Shown piece after piece: positions 25,479 through 34,664 of a stretch of DNA of 64,000 nucleotides. A program made the position numbers and the translations under genes. The DNA is taken from assembly GCF_000708265.2 (NCBI RefSeq), contig NZ_JCKI01000009.1, positions 226,103 through 290,102 of the forward strand, given 5' to 3'. Every line of letters starts with the position of its first letter. Position 1 is the stretch's first letter. This stretch comes from Pedobacter sp. R20-19. GTDB lineage: Bacteria; Bacteroidota; Bacteroidia; Sphingobacteriales; Sphingobacteriaceae. Below the pieces are notes generated by a model that did not search any database, was not told where the DNA came from, and was given only the letters and a program-made list of their open reading frames with translations.

Positions 25479-26117
25479 TTGATCTTAATGAAAAAGCAAT
25501 TATTAATGATGTCCTTTTTTATGGCTTTTGCTGTTAGTGCATCAGCCCAGTCTAAATCAAAAAGTAAGGCTACGCCAAAGGCCAAAACGGAAACCAAGGC
25601 TACAGCATCTAAAAGCAACAGTTCTTCCCTTAGGGCTTATAGTAAAGGTGATAACCTACTCAATGTGGGGATTGGTATTGGGAGCCCGTTTTTTGGTTCA
25701 GGTTACTCTTCTTCACTGCCGGTAAACCCTAGTGTTTCTTTTGAGAAAGGTATTACAGATGAAATCAGCGTGGGTGGACAGGTGGCCTATGCGAGTTCTA
25801 AGTACAATGTAGACTTGCCGGGTTCCAACTACAGCTTTAAGCAGAATGCATTTTACATTGGTGCCAGGGGTTCGTATCACTTTAATGAATTGTTAAAGCT
25901 TGATCCTAAATTTGATATTTATGGTGGTGCCAGCCTGGGTTATGTGATTGCCAGTGTGAGTGACAACGATGGCTTCAACGGCACGACTGGAAGTGGGGTA
26001 GGTTTCGGCTTATTTGCGGGTGGTAAATATTATTTCTCAAATAGTACCAGCGTGTTTGCAGAAGTGGGCTATCAGAGTCTTGCCGTATTGAATGTTGGTA
26101 TCGCATTTAAGCTTTAA
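25479..26117 (+). CDS. Outer membrane beta-barrel protein
   Basis: 212 residues. Signal peptide to VSASAQ near 24, then a low-complexity K/A/T/S linker at about 25-50, then alternating hydrophobic strands with many Gly and aromatic residues: LLNVGIGIGSPFFGSGYSSS, YIGARGSYHFNELL, YGGASLGYVIA, ending in the barrel-like LNVGIAFKL. Consistent with an 8-strand porin-like barrel of the OMP_b-brl type. Function unknown. The lipoprotein gene begins 10 bp after its stop, so the two form an operon. The start is the ATG giving a complete signal peptide; MKKQ two codons later is equally possible. Confidence 0.85.
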   Translation: MILMKKQLLMMSFFMAFAVSASAQSKSKSKATPKAKTETKATASKSNSSSLRAYSKGDNLLNVGIGIGSPFFGSGYSSSLPVNPSVSFEKGITDEISVGGQVAYASSKYNVDLPGSNYSFKQNAFYIGARGSYHFNELLKLDPKFDIYGGASLGYVIASVSDNDGFNGTTGSGVGFGLFAGGKYYFSNSTSVFAEVGYQSLAVLNVGIAFKL

Positions 26118-26127
26118 TCTAAAAAAT

Positions 26128-26841
26128 ATGAAACCTATGAAAAGTCTATTTAAATTATCTTCGCTATTATTGTTGTTTCCCTTATTATTTTTGGCCTGCA
26201 AAAAGGAAAAGCCGGAAGAAACCCCTACTGGTCCGCTGGGGCCTAAATATCCAATGGTGGTCAATAATGTGATTACGCCGGAAATTCTGGAAAGTCTGAA
26301 AAAAAATGGTATGACCATCAATAGCGGTACTACGCCTCCAACCATTAATGGTGTGTTTTTATTTAGCCCGGCTTATTGCACATTTGATAATTCAGGAAAC
26401 AGCCGTCAGGGAACCTATTTCAATGATTATAAAGTTCAGTTTAAAAATCAGAACACTACGGATTATACGGTGAGCATGGAATATAAAGAATTAAGTAATG
26501 GCACTGACCGCGGTGGCGATAATAGTGCGACCTATATATCTGGTGAGAATAATTTATTTACCGTTTTTTCACAATCTAAGGGGAAGTCGGGCAGTATTAA
26601 CTATGTAGCACTTGATGTGATTAGTGGGGAAGCTGCGGGGGGATCTATGAAAAACCTGATTTGGAGCAAATACCTGGTATCAAAAGAAGGCGATGATGCG
26701 AATATCTTCCTTGTACCTGTTGGTACCACCAGAATGTTTACTGATAAAGATGGTTTATCAGCTTCTCAAAATACTTTTGATGTTTTGCCCGATCAATTTA
26801 AAAGTTTATTGAAAAAGGAATCATTAATGTTGGCAAAATAA
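26128..26841 (+). CDS. Hypothetical lipoprotein
   Basis: 237 residues from the ATG at 26128, chosen because it gives an intact lipoprotein signal (KSLFKLSSLLLLFPLLFLAC, Cys near 25). Mature part begins KKEKPEETPTGPLGPKYP and is a soluble domain without recognisable motifs, rich in Asn, Ser and Thr. No family assigned. It follows the barrel gene by 10 bp, which suggests a cell-envelope partner for it. Confidence 0.75.
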   Translation: MKPMKSLFKLSSLLLLFPLLFLACKKEKPEETPTGPLGPKYPMVVNNVITPEILESLKKNGMTINSGTTPPTINGVFLFSPAYCTFDNSGNSRQGTYFNDYKVQFKNQNTTDYTVSMEYKELSNGTDRGGDNSATYISGENNLFTVFSQSKGKSGSINYVALDVISGEAAGGSMKNLIWSKYLVSKEGDDANIFLVPVGTTRMFTDKDGLSASQNTFDVLPDQFKSLLKKESLMLAK

Positions 26842-26929
26842 TTAACTGGCTATTGAATGAATAGTATCACCTGAACGTGATGGATAACATTTATGGTCAG
26901 TCTATTTAAACAGCCTGTTTTTACTTCAA

Positions 26930-26966
26930 ACAAGTCTTCCAACTCAAATTGGAGGACTTGTTTTGT
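26930..26966. terminator. Terminator between lipoprotein and serine hydrolase genes
   Basis: 13-bp arms (26930-26942 with 26949-26961, one G-T) and a TTTTGTT tail on the plus strand; lies between convergent genes. Confidence 0.85.
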
Positions 26967-26982
26967 TATTAAAAAAATTGGA

Positions 26983-28470
26983 TTATTTCGTTAATGCCTG
27001 AATCCGATCAGCTGCATTCTTATTTTTAGGATTTAAAGCCAACGACTTTTTATAATTTATAAGTGCTTCTACCTGGTTATTCATAATTTCATATGCTTCG
27101 GCCAAACTGTCGAAGGCATTTGCACTTCCTGGGTATAAGACTACATTCAATTTAAATATAGAAAGCGCAGCTGGTAAATTTTTCTGACTAACCAGTTGAT
27201 ATCCCCAGCTATTAAGTTCATTTTCATTAACTTGAAAAGTTGGGTCTTTCTTTTTCAGCTGTGTTACCACTGTAATACCTCTATCGAAACCTTGCTTTAA
27301 TAGCTCAGTTCTTAGTTTTTTTAGGTTCGCGGGTAAACCGAAGCCATTGGCTTCATGCATATCGGGAATATAGTAACCCGCTACTTCATCTATCAGCTGA
27401 TCTGGGTTTCCCTGCATTAAATTGGTTAATATTACAATGGAAAGATCGTCTTTTAAATAAACGAATAAGGCAGATCTGCCTCCGCCTACAGGTCCAACTG
27501 CTGGATGTTCTTTGCGGGTAACGGTTGGCCAGCCCAAGGCATAGCCATTCGTCAACAGATTAAATCCGCAAGTTTTTCCATTATTAAGTTTAGCCGGAGT
27601 CCATAACAGGTCAATACTGGCTGGCTTTTTTAAAAGCTTCCCGCTTTTTAAAGCAATAATCCAATTGCCCAGATCAGTTGCGGTAGATTGAATTCCGGCA
27701 GCTGTTCTGAAAAATATGGGAAATTGCATATAAGCATGGCCAGGCGTTTTGTTTCTGATGAAACGATCGCCCATTTGTTTAGTCAGGGTATAAGCACCCG
27801 CATAGTTGGGAATCACATCATAAGAATCACCAAAGCGGGTTAATTTCATTCCAGAAACTTTAAACTGCCTGTCTTCAATAAATTTAGTGAAGTGCATACC
27901 ACTTAATTTGGTAATCATCTGGCCAAGCAATACGTAGCCTGTTTGATTATAACTAAATTTTTCCCCAGGTTGAAATTCAATAGGCAGTGCTTTTACTTTT
28001 CGCATGGCTTCTCGCTCATCGTTATGTCCTAGCACTTGTTCATCTGCATCCATGATATCAGGCAGTCCGGATATGTGACTTAATACCTGCTGTATCGTGA
28101 TATTTCTCCAGGCATCTGGTAAGCTGTCTAAATGAACAGAGAGTGGGTCAGTAATTTTCAATTTATCTTCTTCCGACAGTTGCATAATGGCAATACCTAC
28201 AAAAGCTTTTGTGATAGAATTAATGGAAAACACAGTTTCGTTTGTTGCATCAATATTGTATTCCAGGTTGGCTTTTCCAAAGGTATTGTTCTTTATAATC
28301 TGACCATTACGGATAACAGCAATCTGTAACCCTGGTATACGGCGTTGTTGCATTTTATTTTTTAAAAAGACATCTATACTATCTGATGCAGTTAGGTGTT
28401 GTGCCTGGGTTGATACATTGATCAAACTAAGCGATAAAAGGAAAATAGTAGTGAACGAAATTAGTTTCAT
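26983..28470 (-). CDS. Exported serine hydrolase of the beta-lactamase/PBP family with TPR tail
   Basis: 495 residues with signal peptide ending INVSTQAQ. Beta-lactamase-like domain about 27-370: nucleophile motif SITK at 85-88, FSYNQTGYVLLG near 162 in the position of the usual YxN motif (here Tyr-Asn-Gln), and a Gly-rich VGPVGGGRSALFVYL near 325 in place of KTG. The C-terminal about 395-490 contains tetratricopeptide-like repeats (NAFDSLAEAYEIMNNQVEALINYKKSLALNPKN). Such proteins are usually esterases or peptidases rather than antibiotic-degrading enzymes. Stands alone. Confidence 0.88.
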   Translation of the reverse strand: MKLISFTTIFLLSLSLINVSTQAQHLTASDSIDVFLKNKMQQRRIPGLQIAVIRNGQIIKNNTFGKANLEYNIDATNETVFSINSITKAFVGIAIMQLSEEDKLKITDPLSVHLDSLPDAWRNITIQQVLSHISGLPDIMDADEQVLGHNDEREAMRKVKALPIEFQPGEKFSYNQTGYVLLGQMITKLSGMHFTKFIEDRQFKVSGMKLTRFGDSYDVIPNYAGAYTLTKQMGDRFIRNKTPGHAYMQFPIFFRTAAGIQSTATDLGNWIIALKSGKLLKKPASIDLLWTPAKLNNGKTCGFNLLTNGYALGWPTVTRKEHPAVGPVGGGRSALFVYLKDDLSIVILTNLMQGNPDQLIDEVAGYYIPDMHEANGFGLPANLKKLRTELLKQGFDRGITVVTQLKKKDPTFQVNENELNSWGYQLVSQKNLPAALSIFKLNVVLYPGSANAFDSLAEAYEIMNNQVEALINYKKSLALNPKNKNAADRIQALTK

Positions 28471-28574
28471 TTAAACAGGGATAGTAATGGTAATTAATAG
28501 GGTAGACGAAGTTTTATCTGATTGGTTACAGACAGATTAAATTTTTTGGTGATTTGAAAGATTAGCAAAGTGAT

Positions 28575-29365
28575 CCTACCATCGAGCTTGTATGATCTCA
28601 TGTTCATTATGTGTTAACAATTTTAGGCGATGTATTTCTACCATATAAGACATAGAAGAAAAATATAAGTTGAAAATGTATAAAGCCTGATGCATTGCCG
28701 AGCTTATAGGGGTCTTTTTTTCTTTATTTGTTAAACCATATGAGCGTAGTATTTTTAAACCATATAGACATTTAAGAAAAATATAAGCTAAAAGGTTTAA
28801 AGCCTGATGCATTGCCGAGCTGATATGGATCTTATGTTCCTAATGTGTTAACAGTTTTAGGCAATGTGTTTTTTCTACCATATAAAACATAGAAGAAAAA
28901 TATAAGTTGAAAATGTATAAAGCCTGATGCATTGCCGAGCTGATATGGCTCTCATATTCCTTATGTGTTAACAATTTTAGGCAATGTGTTTTTTCTACCA
29001 TATAAGACATTTAAGAAAAATATAAGTTTAAAAGGTATAAAAAAAGCCTGATGCATTGCCGAGCTTATAGGGGTCTTTTTTTCTTTATTTGTTAAACCAT
29101 ATGAGCGTAGTATTTTTAAACCATATAGACATTTAAGAAAAATATAAGCTAAAAGGTTTAAAGCCTGATGCATTGCCGAGCTGATATGGATCTTATGTTC
29201 CTAATGTGTTAAAAATATAAGGCATAATATTTTTAAACCATATAGACATGTAAGAAAAATATAAGCTAAAAGGTTTAAAGCCTGATGCATTGCCGAGCTG
29301 ATATGGCTCTAATGTTCCTTATGTGTTAAAAATATAAGGCATAATATTTTTCTGCCACATAAAAA
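28575..29365. repeat. Tandem array of 117-124 bp repeats
   Basis: A 20-base core (GCCTGATGCATTGCCGAGCT) recurs at 28685, 28802, 28922, 29046, 29163 and 29280, giving periods of 117, 120, 124, 117 and 117; a decayed first copy starts near 28575. Between cores lie ACCATATAgACAT, AAGAAAAATATAAG and ATGTGTTAA blocks. Two unit types alternate after the core: CTTATAGGGGTCTTTTTTTC and CTGATATGG. About 165 bp starting at 28685 recur unchanged at 29046, so a 361-bp three-unit block was duplicated. Open frames on the minus strand cross the units but lack any start context and are judged accidental. Confidence 0.93.
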
Positions 29366-29564
29366 CAAAACCTGTTTAATGGATTATAATGGATTCTTAT
29401 TTGTTAAAAAGCTTCATTATTTATAGCTTCTTCTTCGGATAAAATGAATAAATCCTAACTTTATCGCTTTAAATTTGTTCTGTTGGTAACAGGAAAAAAG
29501 AACGTCAGTGATCAAATAAATATACAATATTAGCACTTGACGTGAATTAGCATTAAAATATAAT

Positions 29565-30830
29565 ATGAAGAAAGTTGTTATCATTGGAGGTGGTTTTGCA
29601 GGTCTTAATCTTGCTAAAAAGCTATCCAAAAGTACATCGCATCAGGTTACTCTCGTAGATCAGCATAATTATCATTTCTTTCCACCACTGTTGTACCAGG
29701 TTGGAACGGCTTTTATTGAAGCATCAAACATTATTTACCCTTTCAGGAAAATGTTTCACCATCAAAACACCCGGTTTTTTATGGGCGTGTTAAAAGAGGT
29801 ACTTACAGATCAACAACAGGTAGTAACGGATAATGGTACACTGGATTATGATATTCTAGTACTTGCAATGGGAACGGAAACCAATTTTTTTGGCAATGAT
29901 CAGATTAAGGAAAATTCCCTACCAATGAAAAGTATTGATGATGCCTTACGGATGCGTAATCACATCCTGCTTCAGCTGGAAAAGGCAGTGCGTGCTGATC
30001 AGGATGCGGATAAGAAAAGGTTATCTAGTGTAGTCATTGCGGGCGGCGGACCAACTGGTGTAGAACTTGCGGGTATGATGGCTGAAATGGGAAGTCACAT
30101 TATCAAAAAGGATTATCCGGAAGCAAAATCCGGCTTAGGTAAAATCTATCTGGTTGATGGCTTACAAACACTTTTGGCACCCATGAGTGATAAAAGCCAG
30201 GCTGAAGCCGTTAAAGTGCTTAAAAATCTTGGTGTGGAGATTATGTTGGGAAGACTAGTACAAAATTACGACGGTAAATCTGTTTCTCTTTCAGATGGCA
30301 CCGAGATTGAAGCTTCTACCTTAATCTGGGCTTCAGGCGTAATTGCCCGTGAGGTTCCTGGTCTACCCAAAGAGGCGATTGGTAAGGGACGAAGGATTCT
30401 GGTTGATGCATTTAATCAGGTAGAAGGCTTAAAGGGCGTTTATGCTATTGGCGATCAGTGTCTTCAGCTCAGTGATGCAAGTTTTACCAACGGACATCCT
30501 CAATTGGCGCAGGTAGCCATTCAGCAAGGTGATTTGCTGGGCGAAAATTTATCTGCTGTAGATAGCGGAAAACCGATGAAAGCCTTTAAGTATAATGATA
30601 AAGGCTCTATGGCTATTATTGCTAAATTTAAGGCTGTGGTAGATTTACCAAAAGGATTTTTCAGGGGATTTTTCGCCTGGCTGGTTTGGTTGTTTATCCA
30701 TATTATTCCTATTGCAGGCTTCCGCAATAAGGCCAAGCTGGCCTTCAACTGGCTCTGGAGTTTCATTACTAATGATCCAACTTTGAGGTTAATCATCCGG
30801 CCAGATGATGAGGAAGAGAAAAAATATTAG
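29565..30830 (+). CDS. ndh: Type II NADH:quinone oxidoreductase
   Basis: 421 residues. FAD-binding VVIIGGGFAGLNLAKKL at about 4-20, NAD-binding VVIAGGGPTGVELAGMMAEM near 155, second FAD contact GVYAIGDQCLQ near 288. The C-terminal FAWLVWLFIHIIPIAGFRNK region near 370-390 is hydrophobic and fits the membrane-anchoring tail of NDH-2. It transfers electrons from NADH to the quinone pool without proton pumping. Transcribed alone; the repeat array lies just upstream, 200 bp from the start. Confidence 0.92.
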   Translation: MKKVVIIGGGFAGLNLAKKLSKSTSHQVTLVDQHNYHFFPPLLYQVGTAFIEASNIIYPFRKMFHHQNTRFFMGVLKEVLTDQQQVVTDNGTLDYDILVLAMGTETNFFGNDQIKENSLPMKSIDDALRMRNHILLQLEKAVRADQDADKKRLSSVVIAGGGPTGVELAGMMAEMGSHIIKKDYPEAKSGLGKIYLVDGLQTLLAPMSDKSQAEAVKVLKNLGVEIMLGRLVQNYDGKSVSLSDGTEIEASTLIWASGVIAREVPGLPKEAIGKGRRILVDAFNQVEGLKGVYAIGDQCLQLSDASFTNGHPQLAQVAIQQGDLLGENLSAVDSGKPMKAFKYNDKGSMAIIAKFKAVVDLPKGFFRGFFAWLVWLFIHIIPIAGFRNKAKLAFNWLWSFITNDPTLRLIIRPDDEEEKKY

Positions 30831-30835
30831 TCTAT

Positions 30836-30876
30836 TAATGGCCTGACTCATAAAATTTCTATGAATCAGGCCATTA
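30836..30876 (+). terminator. Terminator after ndh
   Basis: AATGGCCTGACTCAT (30837-30851) pairs with ATGAATCAGGCCATT (30861-30875) with one mismatch; a short loop separates the arms. No long U-tract. Confidence 0.75.
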
Positions 30877-31010
30877 TTCATAAATGCATATTTTGATCAG
30901 TATTGACTAGATTTTGATCATTTCAACAGGATAGTATAAAGTGGGAAAGCGCTGCCGTATATTGCAACGACATTAAAAGTGCTCTACTACCATAAAACTA
31001 TTCCAGGCAA

Positions 31011-34000
31011 ATGAATAAATATTTGATTTTATTAATGCTTTTTTTTAGCATTCATCTTTGTGCGCAGGAAACACCTGAATGGGAAAATCCGAAGATTTAC
31101 GCCATTAACAAAGAAAATACCAGGGCCACATCTATTCCATATCCCAGTCGGGATTTGGCTTTAAAGAACGATTATAGTTCTTCCCCTTATTATCAATCCT
31201 TAAGTGGTCGCTGGAAATTCAAATGGGTGCCAAAGGTGGCACAAATTCCACAGGGTTTTTATAAAACAGATTATGATGTTAAATCATGGGCTACCATTCC
31301 TGTTCCGGGTACGTGGGAATTTAATGGTTTCGGCACTCCGATTTACGTAAGTGAAGGTTTTGGCTTTAAGCCCAATCCACCATTTATTGATCGGGAAGAT
31401 TCGCCTGTGGGTGCCTATCGGCAGGAGTTTACTTTAAAAGACAACTGGAAAGGCCGAAGGGTATTGATTCATTTTGAGGGTGGCACCAATGCCATGTATG
31501 TTTGGGTAAATGGTAAAAAAGTAGGATACACCGAAAACTCAAAAAGCCCGGCAGAATTTGATATCACGGATTACGTAAAACCTGGTGTAAATCTGCTGGC
31601 TTGTGAGGTGCACAAATTTAGCGATGGTTATTATCTTGAAGATCAGGACATGTGGCGTATGGGCGGCATCAACAGGAATGTTTATCTCTACAGTACTGCA
31701 CAAACCCGGATTCTGGATTTTTTTGCACACCCCACTTTAGATGCAAATTATCAAAACGGAATATTTGATGTTGATCTTACCCTAAAAAATTATAGTAAAA
31801 ATCTGACTGTGCAAAATATAGAAGTACAGCTTATGGATCAGGCTAACCATCTTGTTTTTCAAAAACAAAGTAAAGTAGAAATTCCGGCAGAGGGTATGCT
31901 TAACCTTAACCTGGCGGGAACAGTTGCTTCGCCTTTAAAATGGACGGCTGAAACACCAAACCTTTACAATATGCTCTTGATTTTGAAAAATAGTAAAGGA
32001 GAAGTTATCGAGACTACTTCACATCAAATCGGTTTCAGGAAAACTGAAATTAAAGATGGACAAGTGTTTATTAACGGTAAGAAAATTTATTTTAAAGGGG
32101 TAAACCTGCACGAATTTAATACGGTAACTGGTCAGGTGGTTTCAGAAGAAGTGATGCTCCGGAATATTCAGTTGATGAAGGAGTTAAATATTAATGCTGT
32201 TCGTACTTCGCATTATCCACAGCCACCTTTATGGTATAAATTATGTGATCAATACGGCCTTTACCTGGTAGATGAAGCCAATCTGGAGTCGCACGGTTTA
32301 GGTTATGGTCCGGAAAATGTTTCGAACTTGCCTGAGTGGCGTGATGCACATCTCGACCGGATGGTGCGTTTGGTGGAGCGCGATAAAAACCATGCTTCCG
32401 TGATTTTCTGGTCCTTAGGAAATGAAGCCAGTAATGGAAAGGCCTTTTTTGATCTTTACGACTGGGCGAAAAAACGTGATCCAAGTCGGCCTGTACAATA
32501 TGAACAGGCGCATCAGAAAGATCGAAACACTGATATTATCTGTCCGATGTATCCATCATGGGACAGCATGGTGCGTGATGCTAAAAAAGATTTAGGCAGG
32601 CCATTTATTATGTGCGAATATGCGCATGCCATGGGAAATAGTATGGGCAATTTTCAGAATTACTGGGATTTGATGCGTACGAGTAAAAACATGCAGGGTG
32701 GTTTTATCTGGGAGTGGTATAACCACGGTTTTAAAACTGCCGATGAGCAGGGACGACCTTATTGGGCTTATGGTGGCGATTTAAATGGTTATCAAAAAAT
32801 GAATAGTGATAACTTTTGTATGGATGGTATTATTTCGCCTGATCAACAATATTTGCCTCATACCCATATTGTTAAAAAGGTTTATCAGAATATTTTGTTT
32901 AAACCTAAAGACATCAGCAAAGGTATTATTACTGTAATCAATGATTTTAAATTCACAGATTTAACCAGTAAGAATTATCACTACAAGTGGGTGCTGTTAA
33001 GAAATGGTGTAGCAGTTAAACAGGGAAACTTCAATGTTCAAATCCCGGCAGATTCAAAAAGAGACGTTCAACTTCGTTTACCTGATATGAAGAAGCAGGC
33101 TGGAGTAGAATATTTTCTCCAGGTCTTTGCCTATACCAGCAAAGCTGATCGTTTTATACCCGAAGATTTTGAGGTGGCTAAAGAGGAGTTTTCCTTTCCT
33201 TCAAATCAATATTTCGTATTGACTAAACCAAAATCCGGACAGATTACTACTGAAGATCAGGCAGATAAAATTGTGGTCAAAGCCAATGAGGTAGCTTATG
33301 AGTTTTCGATTAAAAATGGACAGTCTTTAATCAACATGACTATGAATGGACAGAAAGTTTTTAATGAATTGCCACGACTTAATTTCTGGCGGGCGCCAAA
33401 TGATAATGAATTTGGTGAAGGTGCTCAACGGACTTTGCGCTTATGGGATGCCGCCGGATATAATGTGATTTATCAATATAAAGGCATTAAAAAAAGTGAT
33501 GAGGGCGTTTTAATTTCTTATGAGGCCAAACTTCGGGGCATTGAAGCATTGGTGAACCTTAATTATACCGTAAACAGCGATGGAAGTATGAAGGTAGAGG
33601 CGGGTTATCGGGCTATGGCAGATGACCTTCCGGAAATGGTGCGGTTTGGCATGTTAATGACCATGTCTGGTGATCATGATCAGTTTACCTGGTATGGGCG
33701 TGGTCCTTATGAAAATTATATTGATCGGAATGGAGATACTTTTATGAATATCTGGAAGGGTAAGGTGAAAGACCAGCTCTTTCCTTATTATCGCCCTCAG
33801 GAATCAGGAAATAAAACTGATGCACGATGGTTGAAATTGCAAAATAGTGATGGTAAGGGTGTTGAAATTCTCGGTTTACAGCCACTATCCATTAGCGCAA
33901 CCAATAACCTGCCAGAAGACCTTGATCCTGGAATGACTAAGAAACAGCAACATTCATCAGATATTATCCCTAATCCGGATGCCATTATTGCCGTTGATTT

Positions 34001-34109
34001 GTTTCAAAGGGGCGTAGGTGGCTTAAATTCATGGGGTGCTAAACCACTGAATGAATACCGTTTTATGAATAAATCATACGATTATGGTTTTGTAATCCGT
34101 CCATTGTAA
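31011..34109 (+). CDS. Exported beta-galactosidase (GH2, LacZ-like)
   Basis: 1032 residues, signal peptide ending HLCAQ near 19. Domains in order: sugar-binding jelly roll (about 50-230), immunoglobulin-like (about 230-340), TIM barrel (about 345-630), second sandwich, and the beta-galactosidase small-chain domain (about 760-1030). Key residues: TSHYPQPPLWYKLCDQYGLYLVDEANLESHG near 398-428; acid/base Glu in FWSLGNEASNG near 472; nucleophile Glu in MCEYAHAMGNSMGN near 535. It releases terminal beta-galactose in the periplasm. No SusCD or regulator neighbours, so substrate is open. Confidence 0.94.
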   Translation: MNKYLILLMLFFSIHLCAQETPEWENPKIYAINKENTRATSIPYPSRDLALKNDYSSSPYYQSLSGRWKFKWVPKVAQIPQGFYKTDYDVKSWATIPVPGTWEFNGFGTPIYVSEGFGFKPNPPFIDREDSPVGAYRQEFTLKDNWKGRRVLIHFEGGTNAMYVWVNGKKVGYTENSKSPAEFDITDYVKPGVNLLACEVHKFSDGYYLEDQDMWRMGGINRNVYLYSTAQTRILDFFAHPTLDANYQNGIFDVDLTLKNYSKNLTVQNIEVQLMDQANHLVFQKQSKVEIPAEGMLNLNLAGTVASPLKWTAETPNLYNMLLILKNSKGEVIETTSHQIGFRKTEIKDGQVFINGKKIYFKGVNLHEFNTVTGQVVSEEVMLRNIQLMKELNINAVRTSHYPQPPLWYKLCDQYGLYLVDEANLESHGLGYGPENVSNLPEWRDAHLDRMVRLVERDKNHASVIFWSLGNEASNGKAFFDLYDWAKKRDPSRPVQYEQAHQKDRNTDIICPMYPSWDSMVRDAKKDLGRPFIMCEYAHAMGNSMGNFQNYWDLMRTSKNMQGGFIWEWYNHGFKTADEQGRPYWAYGGDLNGYQKMNSDNFCMDGIISPDQQYLPHTHIVKKVYQNILFKPKDISKGIITVINDFKFTDLTSKNYHYKWVLLRNGVAVKQGNFNVQIPADSKRDVQLRLPDMKKQAGVEYFLQVFAYTSKADRFIPEDFEVAKEEFSFPSNQYFVLTKPKSGQITTEDQADKIVVKANEVAYEFSIKNGQSLINMTMNGQKVFNELPRLNFWRAPNDNEFGEGAQRTLRLWDAAGYNVIYQYKGIKKSDEGVLISYEAKLRGIEALVNLNYTVNSDGSMKVEAGYRAMADDLPEMVRFGMLMTMSGDHDQFTWYGRGPYENYIDRNGDTFMNIWKGKVKDQLFPYYRPQESGNKTDARWLKLQNSDGKGVEILGLQPLSISATNNLPEDLDPGMTKKQQHSSDIIPNPDAIIAVDLFQRGVGGLNSWGAKPLNEYRFMNKSYDYGFVIRPL

Positions 34110-34130
34110 AGCATTTGATTTTATATGATT

Positions 34131-34177
34131 AACTTACGAAGTTTCAAAGTTGCGAGGGAGTCAGAACTTCGTAAGTT
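34131..34177. repeat. Hairpin after the beta-galactosidase gene
   Basis: AACTTACGAAGTT (34131-34143) and exact complement AACTTCGTAAGTT (34165-34177) around a 21-base loop. May end the beta-galactosidase transcript; form resembles dispersed palindromic repeats. Confidence 0.7.
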
Positions 34178-34261
34178 TAACCATTAAGGCATTAGGAGGG
34201 TGGTGAAAAGGTATATTTTCTTAAAATTAACACTTTAATTTTTTATGTGATAAAGTGCTGT

Positions 34262-34536
34262 AAGGTTGGTTTCAGTGCTTTTAGGTTGGGGATACCTCGC
34301 TGCGCTCGGAATGACAGGAAGTATAAGTTGACTGAAGAAGTGCGATAAAGGGGGGGGTAGGTAAGGTTGGTTTCGGTTTTTGTAGGTTGGGGATTCTTCG
34401 CTGCGCTCTGAATGACAGGAAGTTATTGAAGGTTTGTGAATTAAGTGGAGAATGGTTTAAAAGGAAGTTAGGCGGGGTTAAGGTTGGTTTCAGTGCTTTT
34501 AGGTTGGCGATTCTTCGCTGCGCTCGGAATGACAGG
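34262..34536. repeat. Three copies of a ~60-bp REP-like repeat
   Basis: AAGGTTGGTTTC...TAGGTTGGGGAT...TCGCTGCGCTCGGAATGACAGG recurs at 34262-34322, 34363-34424 and 34480-34536 (spacings 101 and 117). The TTCGCTGCGCTC core is itself partly palindromic. A run of 8 G lies between copies one and two. Non-coding; typical of dispersed intergenic repeats of this group of bacteria, though genome-wide copies cannot be seen here. Confidence 0.8.
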
Positions 34537-34664
34537 TGGTGATATCAAAGTGCAAAAACGAGCCGAAGCATTTCGCTACGACTCGCTTTTAGACTTCCTT
34601 CTAACGGTCGTGTGCCTCACCGACCGAAATGATTTCATATAGATACTTCTTGCGTTATACAATG

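Noticed and set aside
26983..28470. Calling this an antibiotic-resistance class C beta-lactamase
   Set aside because: The YxN and KTG motifs are altered and a TPR tail is present, which fits other members of the serine hydrolase family.
28576..29173. Two minus-strand frames starting MHQALNLLAYIFLKCL within the repeat array
   Set aside because: They arise because a 117-bp unit is a multiple of three, and both copies are products of the 361-bp duplication. Composition is random-like and no start context or family match is visible.
28575..29365. CRISPR array
   Set aside because: Units are over 100 bp with conserved interiors and no unique spacers; no cas genes nearby.
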